A program made the translations under genes and the position numbers. The notes under the pieces are model-generated. The model had not been told where the DNA came from. It ran no database searches and was given only the letters and a program-made list of their open reading frames with translations. From the NCBI GenBank assembly GCA_964430505.1, contig CAYSGH010000005.1, positions 40,472-104,471 on the forward strand: a DNA stretch of 64,000 nucleotides, in the 5' to 3' direction. Below, piece by piece: positions 35,334 through 43,810 of this stretch (the stretch's first letter is position 1; every line of letters starts with the position of its first letter). Source of the stretch: UBA6176 sp032119375 (GTDB lineage Bacteria; Verrucomicrobiota; Verrucomicrobiia; Limisphaerales; UBA9464).

Positions 35334-37415
35334 CTATCGAGCGAGCCCTTGGCCTTGCTCGGCGCGGTAGGGGCGATTCCAGGCCTGGTTGGTTTGCATC
35401 TGGCGCGCGAGGGCGAGGCGGCGGGCGGGGTCGTGGGAGGCCCAGCGCCATGCCTCCAACGCCGCCACGGGACCGGCGAACGACCCGATGCGGTCGGCGA
35501 GGGCGGAGGATGCCAGCGGGGCGATGGGCGACGTCGGGCGTGCCTCCCTTCCGGCCAGCCACCAGGCGCCCCATGCGGTCCATGGATCCCTGGGATTGGA
35601 CTGGGCGATGCGGGCACGCAGTTCCGTGACCGCCGCTGGCGGGATGCCTTGGGGCGTGCCCCATGCGATGCGTGCCACGTCCGCGAGCCATGCCGGAGCC
35701 GGGGCCACGGGCGGCAAGGGAATCAGCCGGACGCCCCCTTGCTCGTCGGGCGCCATCACGCGCCTTCCATCCGGCGTGAAGGGCTCGCCTGGAATGTCGG
35801 GCCATCGGCTGCGGCGCGGCGTTCCCGGCCATGAGGCGACCTCCTCGCCGGAGGCCAGCAAGGCGAGGGTCACCGTGCCCTGGGCGTTCTCGAAGCGCAG
35901 CCATTGGGCATCGGGCGACACATGGACGCGCGACAAGGGGACGTCGGCCGGGATGCGGGCGGAGCCGATGCCCGTGCCATCGAAGGCGTTCCACACCTGC
36001 ACGCCTTGCCGGTCGCGCGCGGCCACGCGGCGGTCGTCGCCAAGATAGCGCGCCTCGTCCCATGACGTGCCCGCGCCCAGCACGGGCCGGTCCACGGGTG
36101 CGTTGGGCGTGCGCACGAGGCGTTGCTGCAAACCACCTTTCTCGGCCTGGACGAGGAGCCACGTGCCCGAGTCGTCGATGTCGAAGGCTCCCGGCGCGGG
36201 CGCGGGGATGCGGGCGACCTCGACGCCGGGCCGGGTGGCGTCCCAGACGCGGGCCGAGGCGGCGTGGGCGGGCCCGACGAGGGCGGCGATCCATGCGCCC
36301 GACGGGGTGCCCTGGAAGGCGTGGATGGGCTCGTTGGAGACGACGAGGGAAGAGGTTCCGGGAACGGGTTGATGCGCGCGGATCGACGTCGGCGACGCGC
36401 TCCACAGGAACGAGCCTCCCTGGCTGACGGCCACGTGCGCGACTTCGGGGTGGGGAAGCCAAGCGCCGACGGGCAGGCCGGTGCGCAGGTTCCAGAGCCG
36501 GGCCTTGGAAGGCGCCAACGCGACGGCGGCCCACGCCCCATCCGCATCGATGGCCAGGGCCTTGGGCGCGGCGGCCAAGAGCAGGCGCGAGCCTTCGCCG
36601 TTGCCTTCCCATGGCTTCCATTCGACGGCGCCCGACGCCTCGACGGTGAGCCAACGACCGTCGGTCCCGGGGAAGGAGGAGGCCACGACGGGGTTTGCGC
36701 CGCCCCGCCAACCCTCCAAGGCAAGGCCCGGCCGGGTCTCCACCACGGCCTCGCCCGACGTCGTTCGAGCCCGCAACCACCGGCCCGTGTCGTCGAACGC
36801 GAGGGACTCCAGGCGGCCCATGCCGGGGCAACCCCGTGCCCAGGCGCGCCCCGAGGCCCAATCCCACAACACGACCCCGCCGTCCGCCGCGCCCGTCGCG
36901 AGCCCGAGCCCGTCCGGCGAAAACGCCATGGCGGGCCCGACGGCCCCGGGCAGGCGTTGGCCGACCCCCTTCAGCGTCCTTCCATCGCGCAGCTCGATGC
37001 CATCGGCCCGCGCCACTGCGAGAACCATTCCGGCGGGATGCCATTGGGCCGACGTCACGGGCCCGTTCATCGAGGCTTCCGCCATGGGGGCTCCCTCGGG
37101 CATCGAGACCAATCGGAGCGTGCCGCCTTCCCAGCGGGCCTCGCGGCGGCCGTCCGGGGAGGGCAGGGGCGGGAGCGCGGGGGTTCCGCGCGTGGTTCCC
37201 GGCAACCAACGTGCCCCGTCGGGAGCCACGCCCGGGAACAGCCAGTCGTGATGGGCCAGCGCAGAGGCGAGGCGCACGGCACGTGCAAGGTCGGTGGGTT
37301 GGGCGCGGAGGGCATCGGCCAACGGAGCCAGCGCGGGCCAGGGCGCCGTAGCGGCGTTCGCGTGGGAGGCCCATGCGGTCGCGCAAAGGAAGGCGGCAAG
37401 GAGGGTGGAGCGCAT
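35334..37415 (-). CDS. Secreted propeller-like protein of unknown function
   Basis: 693 residues from ATG 37415 (MRSTLLAAFLCATAWASHANA), a signal peptide. A propeller built of WD40/eukaryotic-type units is indicated by GPVTSAQWHPAGMVLAVARADGIEL, AMAFSPDGLGLATGAADGGVVLWD and TSWDEARYLGDDRRVAARDRQGVQVW, VHVSPDAQWLRF. The last ~110 residues differ and are Trp/Ala/Arg-rich (WTAWGAWWLAGREA, AWRWASHDPARRLALARQMQ). No catalytic residues are recognised. Its gene is 22 bp downstream of a zinc-ribbon gene, and the two probably form one transcript. Confidence 0.75.
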   Translation of the reverse strand: MRSTLLAAFLCATAWASHANAATAPWPALAPLADALRAQPTDLARAVRLASALAHHDWLFPGVAPDGARWLPGTTRGTPALPPLPSPDGRREARWEGGTLRLVSMPEGAPMAEASMNGPVTSAQWHPAGMVLAVARADGIELRDGRTLKGVGQRLPGAVGPAMAFSPDGLGLATGAADGGVVLWDWASGRAWARGCPGMGRLESLAFDDTGRWLRARTTSGEAVVETRPGLALEGWRGGANPVVASSFPGTDGRWLTVEASGAVEWKPWEGNGEGSRLLLAAAPKALAIDADGAWAAVALAPSKARLWNLRTGLPVGAWLPHPEVAHVAVSQGGSFLWSASPTSIRAHQPVPGTSSLVVSNEPIHAFQGTPSGAWIAALVGPAHAASARVWDATRPGVEVARIPAPAPGAFDIDDSGTWLLVQAEKGGLQQRLVRTPNAPVDRPVLGAGTSWDEARYLGDDRRVAARDRQGVQVWNAFDGTGIGSARIPADVPLSRVHVSPDAQWLRFENAQGTVTLALLASGEEVASWPGTPRRSRWPDIPGEPFTPDGRRVMAPDEQGGVRLIPLPPVAPAPAWLADVARIAWGTPQGIPPAAVTELRARIAQSNPRDPWTAWGAWWLAGREARPTSPIAPLASSALADRIGSFAGPVAALEAWRWASHDPARRLALARQMQTNQAWNRPYRAEQGQGLAR

Positions 37416-37437
37416 GGAAGGGGTGCGGGTTGAACGA

Positions 37438-37728
37438 CTAGCCGAGCAGGTCCCGGAGCGCGGCGCGGGCGGCCTCCGCCCTGGGGTCCGCGGCTCCGCC
37501 GGACCACGTGCGCCGGGCCAGCTCGAACCATTCGCAGAAGTTGCCGGATTCCTTGTCCTCCACCGGCTCGGCCCGGCGTTCGCGGCACTGGTGGGCGGCA
37601 CGAAGGTCGAAGTGGGAGCAGTTGCGGCACACGCGGAGGTCGGCCCGGCACTGGGTGCAGGCTTCGCCCCGGCCTGGCTGGTCGCGGAGCGGCCATTCGG
37701 TTCCGCAACGATGGCAGTGGCGCGTCAT
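37438..37728 (-). CDS. Small cytoplasmic zinc-ribbon protein
   Basis: 96 residues. Four CxxC-type or Cys pairs are seen: HCHRCG, ACTQCRADLRVCRNC and HQCRER plus FCEWF, so at least one zinc ribbon. The pattern CRADLRVCRNCSHFDLRAAHQCRE with KESGNFCEWFE is one I recognise from many verrucomicrobial/planctomycete proteins of unknown role. No membrane segment. Upstream of the propeller gene by 22 bp. Confidence 0.75.
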   Translation of the reverse strand: MTRHCHRCGTEWPLRDQPGRGEACTQCRADLRVCRNCSHFDLRAAHQCRERRAEPVEDKESGNFCEWFELARRTWSGGAADPRAEAARAALRDLLG

Positions 37729-37851
37729 GGGGAGACCCTATCCATGATGGCGTGCGGTTGAAGCCGGGAGTTTCCTTGGATGGGCTGGGGGAGGGGGCGG
37801 GGCAGGGGAGATGGCCCGCGTGGGAACCTCAGCCAGGGGGCCCAGCGGACC

Positions 37852-38826
37852 CTACGAGGCGTTGTCTTCCCGCTGGGTCGGCCGCCATTCCTCGCGGGGC
37901 GGCTCCGGGAGGCCGAGGACTCGATAAGAGGTTCTGAAGTGCATCTTGGCGACCTTGGGGAGGGCATCGGCCCCGTGGCGGGCCACGAACTCGCGGCCGA
38001 CCTGCTCGACGCGGTCGGAGGCGCCCTTGGGCAGCTCGAGCCCGTGTTGCTCGCCCAAGAGCCTCAGGCGGGTCACGTATTCATCGCGGGCGAGGATGGA
38101 GGCGGCGGCCACGGCGACGTCTTCCTCGGCCTTGTGGCGTTGGACGAGATCGAGGGTTCGCCCGGCCTTCATCAAGGCCTTTTGGAGGGTGTCCTTGGAG
38201 GCGGCGAACTGGTCGCTGATGGCCCGGACGGGCGGGGGATTCAGGCGCGGGCCTTGGCCGAGGAGGTTCTCGATGACGCGGGCATGGCCCCAGGCAAGGA
38301 TGCGGTTCACGGAGCCATTCGCGGCGTGCATCCGGTTGTAGGCCTCGTTGCCGATGGCGACGACGTTCCAGACGCAGCCCTTGGTCTCGCGGATGACCTT
38401 GGCGAGGCGTGCAACCTGGGTGTCGCTGGTGATGTTCTTGGAATCTCGGATGCCGACGCCCTTCCAGGCCGCCAGGACGTCCTTGTTAATATACACGCCG
38501 GCGATGCACATGGGGCCGAAGAAGTCGCCCTTGCCGGACTCGTCCACGCCGAGGCGGGGATCGAGCCGGGTGGGATCGAGGTCGTCCTCGTACCCTTGGC
38601 GGGCGGACAACAGCACTTGGGGCTCGAGGGTGAACTCGACGAACTCCTGCGTGCCCTTGCCTTGGACCACGAGCTTGCCGGACTGATACCACGTGACGCT
38701 GACGTCGGGCTTGACCGCGCAAACGTGGGCATGGGGCACCGTGCGAAGCTGGAACGTCCCATCCCGGACAATCGCCTCCAAGCGCCGCCCTTCCTCCTCT
38801 GAAAGCCTGGCCGTGTACGTGGTCAC
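37852..38826 (-). CDS. rnhC: Ribonuclease HIII
   Basis: 324 residues. The N-terminal ~85 residues are the TBP-like substrate-binding domain typical of RNase HIII; the catalytic domain starts LGVDESGKGDFFGPMCIAGV with DESGKGD acids, followed by IRDSKNITS, AWGHARVIENL and ISDQFAASKDTL, and EEDVAVAAASILARDEYV. It hydrolyses RNA in RNA/DNA hybrids. A gene for RNase HII (rnhB) also lies in this window at 57135, so the organism carries both types. Start ATG 38826; divergent from the dehydrogenase gene. Confidence 0.95.
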   Translation of the reverse strand: MTTYTARLSEEEGRRLEAIVRDGTFQLRTVPHAHVCAVKPDVSVTWYQSGKLVVQGKGTQEFVEFTLEPQVLLSARQGYEDDLDPTRLDPRLGVDESGKGDFFGPMCIAGVYINKDVLAAWKGVGIRDSKNITSDTQVARLAKVIRETKGCVWNVVAIGNEAYNRMHAANGSVNRILAWGHARVIENLLGQGPRLNPPPVRAISDQFAASKDTLQKALMKAGRTLDLVQRHKAEEDVAVAAASILARDEYVTRLRLLGEQHGLELPKGASDRVEQVGREFVARHGADALPKVAKMHFRTSYRVLGLPEPPREEWRPTQREDNAS

Positions 38827-39113
38827 CGCTCTCCGTTAGCCAATACATGGTCCGTGGGTTGTCGAGGGGGAATTTTTGGCAACGGGCTTGATCATCATCC
38901 TGAAGGGGGGGTGCGGTTTCTGATTGTTGCGCCCAGGCAAATTCCCAAGGGTGGCTAAGGTGGTGAACGGACGTTGTCAGGATGGGTCCCATAGATAGGA
39001 ACCGCGTCGATCTTCGTGGTCTTATTTCGGCATGAAGTTGGCTTCCGATGAAGCCAAGGCAGGTTGCCGCAGGCGGACGGGACGCCTCTGTGCAACGGCC
39101 GTGGGGACGGGAC

Positions 39114-41756
39114 ATGAAAGCAGCAACGTTCGGTGGGGACTTCAAATGGGCCTCGCGCCCATGGGTGGGCCGGTGGATGGGTATGGCCTTGGCCTTGGCA
39201 TGGTTGCAGGGGGCAGTTGGGGGCATTCCCCCACGACTCCAGCATGCGATGCCCACGAACCTGCCTCTGGGATCCTGGCGGATCCAGCCCCTGGGCATCG
39301 CAAGCGAGCACGTCATCACGTCGGTGGCGGCACCGCCGGATGGCTCGGGACGATTGATGTATGCCGACCGTGGAGGGACGGTGCGGTACATCCACCGGGC
39401 ATCGGGCGCCTCGGGCCTTTTCCTGGACCTGACGTCCAAGGTCGTCGTGGGCGTCGAGTCGGGACTGTGCGCCCTGGCCTTTCATCCGGGATACGCGACG
39501 AACCGTCAGTTCTTCGTTTCCTACCTCGCGCGCATCCCGGGCGCCCCGGGGTCGTCCATGCGGCTTTCCCGGTTCGAGTCTGACCCAGGGGACCCCACGC
39601 GCGCCCTTCCCGACTCGGAATGGCCCCTGATCAGCCAGAGACATCGGGGGGACTATCACTTCGCAGGTGACATCCGATTTGGGCCCGACGGCTACCTCTA
39701 CATGTCGCTGGGCGACGAGGGCTATGAGCACCAGTGGGACAACGCCGGGCGTTGGGACCGCAATTTCTTCTCGGCCATCCTGCGCATTGACCCGGACCAA
39801 CGCCCGGGAGGACTCCTGCCCAACGTTCATCCGGCCGTGCACCCGGGCACGTACCTCGTCCCCCCTGACAACCCCTTCATCGGACGCACCAACTACGTGA
39901 TTGGGGACACGGACTTCAACCTGCCCATGCCCTTGGAGTCGTTGCGAACCGAGTTTTGGGCGGTGGGCTTTCGCAATCCATGGCGCATGTCGTTCCGGCC
40001 AGGGACCGCCGACTTGTACGCCAACGATGTCGGCGTCGGCCAACGGGAGGAAGTGAACCTGATCGCCCGGGGCGGCCACCATGGATGGCCTTGGAAGGAG
40101 GGCACGCAACCGTGGCCCTTTGACTACCCCAAGTCGGGCCTGGTCGAGCCCATCCTCGAGTACGAGCACAACGAGGGCCGCGTGGCCATCACCGCAAGCT
40201 GGTTTCACGACGACCCCCGAAACCCATACCTCCAGGATTGCTACCTGTTCGCCGACTGGTCCGGCCCCATCTACGCGACCCGCCGGCTTCCCGACGGGCG
40301 TCATGCGGCACCGGAACTTCTCGGGTTCCAACCCGGCATCGCCACCATGGCGCAGGACCCGTCGGACGGAGCCGTCGTGCTGGCGGGCGACGGCTTGCAC
40401 GTCCTTGTGCGGGAAACCGGTGCCGTCCCCGTTCCTTCCACCCTCTCGGCCACCGGTTTCTTCGAGTCCGTCGAGAACCTCAAGCCCGTGCCAGAGTTGG
40501 TTGCCTACGATGTGAACCAGCCGTTCTGGTCCGATGACGCCATCAAGCGGCGTTGGTTCGTGCTGCCTCCAGGGGAAGGGCGGGTGCGCTTCGACCCGCA
40601 ACTCCCATGGAAGGCGCCGCCGGGAACCGCATGGGTCAAGCACTTCGACCTTCCCGTCCATGACGGCGACCCCGGTCGTGTTCGTCGCCTGGAGACCCGG
40701 GTCCTGGTTCGTACCGCGCAAGACGTGTACGGGGTCACCTACCGATGGAATGAGACGCAGGACGAGGCCTTTCTGGTTCCCGAGGAGGGACGTGAGGAGG
40801 ACGTGCAGGTGGAGGCTGCGGGCGGGGGCATCCGGCGCCAACGTTGGCGCTACCCTTCCAGGACCGAATGCCGGACCTGCCATTCCGAGGTCGGCGGGCC
40901 CGCCCTCTCCTTCAACACGGCCCAACTCAACCGCGCGGGGCTCGGCGGGACCAACCAGATCGAGCGACTCGCCCGTCTCGGTTGCTTCGAGGGCCAGCCC
41001 GACGTCCGTCCCAACCTTCTCCGCGCCCATCCCGCCCTGGACGACGACTCCGCCTCCTTGGAACACCGCGTCCGGTCCTACTTCGAGGTCAACTGTGGCT
41101 CCTGCCATCAGCCGGGCTCGGGCAACCGGTCGCCGTGGAATGCCCTCGCGCCCGTCCCCCTCGCCCGGGCCGGTCTCCTTCGCATCCAGGCCATCCATCC
41201 CGTCGCGAGCCTCTACGAGGTGTTCGCCACCAACATCATCGAGCCCGGATCGTCGGCGGCCTCCGTTCTCTTTCGCCGCGTGAGCGAGCCTGGCCCCTTG
41301 CACATGCCGCCGCTGGGAACCTTCGTCCTCAACACCAACGCCGTTGCGTTGCTCAACGCATGGATCAACGGCCTCACCAACCGGCCGGACTATGCCGACT
41401 GGGCGCGCCGCCTCATGCCAGACGTCGAGCCCAACGACACCCTGCCGGGCGCTGACGCCGACGGTGATGGCGACCCGAACGAGTTCGAGTTCTCGGCCGG
41501 GACCAACCCGAACGACCCCACCGATCGCCTGCGGTTGGACGTGGCGCGGTCGCCCGGTGGCGGGCTGGAGGCGCGATTTCTCCGCAAGGCTCACCACGAG
41601 TACCGCCTGGAGACGGCGCCTGGATGCGACGGCCCATGGTCGGCCGTCGATCATCCCGAGAACCGCCCACGTCGGCTCGCGAGGGACGAGCCTGCCGCCG
41701 TCCCATTGCCCCAAGGGGCCGAGGTTTTCGTGCGGCTAAGCATCACGACCCCGTAA
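39114..41756 (+). CDS. GSDH-type sugar dehydrogenase fused to a diheme cytochrome region
   Basis: 880 residues; ATG 39114 follows a GGGGA-type SD, though an ATG at 39048 is in frame. A signal peptide (WMGMALALAWLQGAVGG) precedes three modules. Residues ~35-400: glucose/sorbosone dehydrogenase propeller (ERVITSVAAPPDGSGRLMYADRGG-like start, DIRFGPDGYLYMSLGDEG, WAVGFRNPWRMSF). Residues ~420-760: SO2930/HNE_0200-type diheme cytochrome with FWSDDAIKRRWFVLPPGEG, CRTCHSE and CGSCHQPG. The tail has a calcium-binding-like stretch (DADGDGDPNEFEFSAGTNPNDP) and a beta domain. It would oxidise a sugar and pass electrons directly to its own hemes, in the periplasm or on the surface. Confidence 0.85.
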   Translation: MKAATFGGDFKWASRPWVGRWMGMALALAWLQGAVGGIPPRLQHAMPTNLPLGSWRIQPLGIASEHVITSVAAPPDGSGRLMYADRGGTVRYIHRASGASGLFLDLTSKVVVGVESGLCALAFHPGYATNRQFFVSYLARIPGAPGSSMRLSRFESDPGDPTRALPDSEWPLISQRHRGDYHFAGDIRFGPDGYLYMSLGDEGYEHQWDNAGRWDRNFFSAILRIDPDQRPGGLLPNVHPAVHPGTYLVPPDNPFIGRTNYVIGDTDFNLPMPLESLRTEFWAVGFRNPWRMSFRPGTADLYANDVGVGQREEVNLIARGGHHGWPWKEGTQPWPFDYPKSGLVEPILEYEHNEGRVAITASWFHDDPRNPYLQDCYLFADWSGPIYATRRLPDGRHAAPELLGFQPGIATMAQDPSDGAVVLAGDGLHVLVRETGAVPVPSTLSATGFFESVENLKPVPELVAYDVNQPFWSDDAIKRRWFVLPPGEGRVRFDPQLPWKAPPGTAWVKHFDLPVHDGDPGRVRRLETRVLVRTAQDVYGVTYRWNETQDEAFLVPEEGREEDVQVEAAGGGIRRQRWRYPSRTECRTCHSEVGGPALSFNTAQLNRAGLGGTNQIERLARLGCFEGQPDVRPNLLRAHPALDDDSASLEHRVRSYFEVNCGSCHQPGSGNRSPWNALAPVPLARAGLLRIQAIHPVASLYEVFATNIIEPGSSAASVLFRRVSEPGPLHMPPLGTFVLNTNAVALLNAWINGLTNRPDYADWARRLMPDVEPNDTLPGADADGDGDPNEFEFSAGTNPNDPTDRLRLDVARSPGGGLEARFLRKAHHEYRLETAPGCDGPWSAVDHPENRPRRLARDEPAAVPLPQGAEVFVRLSITTP

Positions 41757-41998
41757 CTCGCTCGGCTCCGCGTCCCCGGGGACCCGCGCCGTCCGAGCCC
41801 TGGCTGGCCAACCTCGTCGAAGGCCCGGGCGGGGCTTTGTCGTTCGGGCATCCCCCGGAACCCTCGCCCGCAGAATGGTGTGGGAACGTCCCGGGCGAAC
41901 GGCCATCGTGCGCCGGGTCAATTCGAGATGAACGAGGTCGGGCAACGAGTCGGTGCGAGGATCGCGGGCGCGCGGCTTGAGCGGGAGGGCGGGCGCCC

Positions 41999-43810
41999 AT
42001 GATGGAGTTCCTGCGCCGCTTCCTGCCCTATGTGCGGCCGTTTCGCGGGCGCGTGATGCTGGGCATTGCCAGCGGGGTCCTGTTTGCCGCGACCAACGCG
42101 CTCCTCCTGACCGTGGTGCGACTGGTGGTGGACCTCGTCTTCCCGACGGCGGGCAAGGCCCCGGGCGCTGGGATGGTCGAGGCCTTGCCCGGGTTCGTGT
42201 CCGGATGGGCCAGGGGGCTGCTGGAGCGCGTTTCCGCCATGGAACGGCCCGGGGCCATGGTCTGGGGCATCGCCCTCATTCCCGTCGTGATGTTGCTCCG
42301 GGGCGTGTTCGAGTACGTGGGTGCCTACTCCATGAACTGGGCGGCGACCCAGACGATGGCCGCCGTGCAACAGGCCGTGTTCCGGCACCTGCACGGGCTC
42401 TCGATGAGCTTCTTTGGAACAAGTCGAACCGGCGAGCTGATGTCCCGCATCTCCAACGACCCCCTCGTGCTGCGACACGCCGTCTCGCACGGCTTCTCCG
42501 TGGCCGTGCGGGACCCCGTCCAGGTGGTGGTGCTGGCGGCGTTGCTGGCGACGCAGCAACCCCGCCTCATGGCGCTGTCCCTCGCCCTCCTTCCGGTGTG
42601 CGTCGTGCCCGTCGTCGTGTACGGCCGCAAGGTGCGCAAGGCCGCCCAGGCCTCCCAGGCCCACGTCGCCGAGCAGGCCTCCACCATGAACGAGAGCTTC
42701 TCGGGCCAGCGCGTGGTGAAGGCCTACGGGCTCGAGGGCTTCATGGTCGAGCGGTTCGCGCGCGCCTCCCGACGCTTCGTCTCCGAGACCATGCGGTCGG
42801 TGCGCGGCGTCGAGTTGCCCGGCCCCATGATCGAGTTCGCCGGCTCCATCGGCATGGCGGGCGTGTTCGCCTACGTCGCCTTGAACCCGGCCACGGGCGT
42901 CACGGCCGGCGACTTCCTCCAGTTCGTCCTGGGCCTCTTCATGCTCTACAAGCCCATCAAGGAACTCAGCCGCCTCCAGGCCCTCCTCCAACAGGCGCGC
43001 GCCGCCAGCCAGCGCGTCTTCGACCTCCTCGCCACCCAGCCCGACCTCGTGGACCCGCCCCATCCCGTCCCCGTGGACGCACGCGGCCAGGACATCGTCC
43101 TCGACCACGTCACCTTCGCCTACGAGGACCGCCCCGTGCTGCGCGACGTCTCGCTCGTCATCCCGGCCGGGAGCTTCGTCGCCGTCGTCGGCCCCAGTGG
43201 CTCCGGCAAGAGCACCCTTGCCGCCTTGCTCCTCCGCCTCCACGACCCGCAGCAGGGAGCCTTGCGCATCGGTGGAACCGACCTCCGCCAGGCCCGCATG
43301 GCCGACGTGCGGGCGCAGTTCGCCGTCGTCACCCAGGATCCCGTCCTCTTCTCTGAGTCCATCGCCACCAACATTGGCCTGGGACGCCCGGGCGCCTCGC
43401 GCGAGGACATCGAGCGCGCCGCGCGCATGGCCAACGCGCACGCCTTCATCATGGAACGCCCTGGCGGCTACGATGCCCCCGTGGGCGACCGTGGGTCCGC
43501 ATTGTCCGGTGGCCAGCGCCAGCGCATCGCCATTGCCCGCGCCATCCTCCGCGACGCCCCCGTCCTCGTCCTCGACGAGGCCACCAGCGCCCTGGACTCG
43601 GAATCCGAGAAGGCCGTGCAGGACGCCCTCGAGCGACTCATGCAGGGCCGCACCACGCTGTGCATCGCCCATCGGCTCTCCACGGTGCAGAAGGCGGATT
43701 CCATCGTGGTCATGGAGGACGGCCGGATCGTCGAGCACGGCTCCCATCCGGCCTTGGTTGCCCGCGGAGGCCTCTACGCCCGCCTTCACCAGCTCCAGTC
43801 TGGGGGCTAG
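41999..43810 (+). CDS. ABC exporter, fused membrane and ATPase domains (MsbA-like)
   Basis: 603 residues; two ATGs in a row at 41999/42002. Residues 1-320 form six helices (MLGIASGVLFAATNALLLTVV, IALIPVVMLLRGVFEYVGAY) with HGLSMSFFGTSRTGELMSRISND, an MsbA-like coupling region. The ATPase domain has Walker A GPSGSGKST, Q-loop VVTQDPVLFS, signature LSGGQRQRIAIARA, Walker B VLVLDEATSALDSES and H-loop CIAHRLST. Likely a lipid/lipid A-type flippase or multidrug exporter. Its TAG shares CTAG with the convergent ABC exporter. Confidence 0.9.
   Translation: MMEFLRRFLPYVRPFRGRVMLGIASGVLFAATNALLLTVVRLVVDLVFPTAGKAPGAGMVEALPGFVSGWARGLLERVSAMERPGAMVWGIALIPVVMLLRGVFEYVGAYSMNWAATQTMAAVQQAVFRHLHGLSMSFFGTSRTGELMSRISNDPLVLRHAVSHGFSVAVRDPVQVVVLAALLATQQPRLMALSLALLPVCVVPVVVYGRKVRKAAQASQAHVAEQASTMNESFSGQRVVKAYGLEGFMVERFARASRRFVSETMRSVRGVELPGPMIEFAGSIGMAGVFAYVALNPATGVTAGDFLQFVLGLFMLYKPIKELSRLQALLQQARAASQRVFDLLATQPDLVDPPHPVPVDARGQDIVLDHVTFAYEDRPVLRDVSLVIPAGSFVAVVGPSGSGKSTLAALLLRLHDPQQGALRIGGTDLRQARMADVRAQFAVVTQDPVLFSESIATNIGLGRPGASREDIERAARMANAHAFIMERPGGYDAPVGDRGSALSGGQRQRIAIARAILRDAPVLVLDEATSALDSESEKAVQDALERLMQGRTTLCIAHRLSTVQKADSIVVMEDGRIVEHGSHPALVARGGLYARLHQLQSGG

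Noticed and set aside
39048..39113. Alternative upstream start of the fused dehydrogenase
   Set aside because: The ATG at 39114 has a better Shine-Dalgarno sequence and places the signal peptide closer to the N-terminus.
38827..39113. Search for tRNA or small RNA in the divergent spacer
   Set aside because: No cloverleaf or tRNA-type TPsiC (GGTTCGA-type) sequence was found here or elsewhere in the gaps; a possible -35 TTGTCA has no convincing -10.
41760..41797. Imperfect hairpin after the fused dehydrogenase gene considered as terminator
   Set aside because: The stem has mismatches and no T tract follows.
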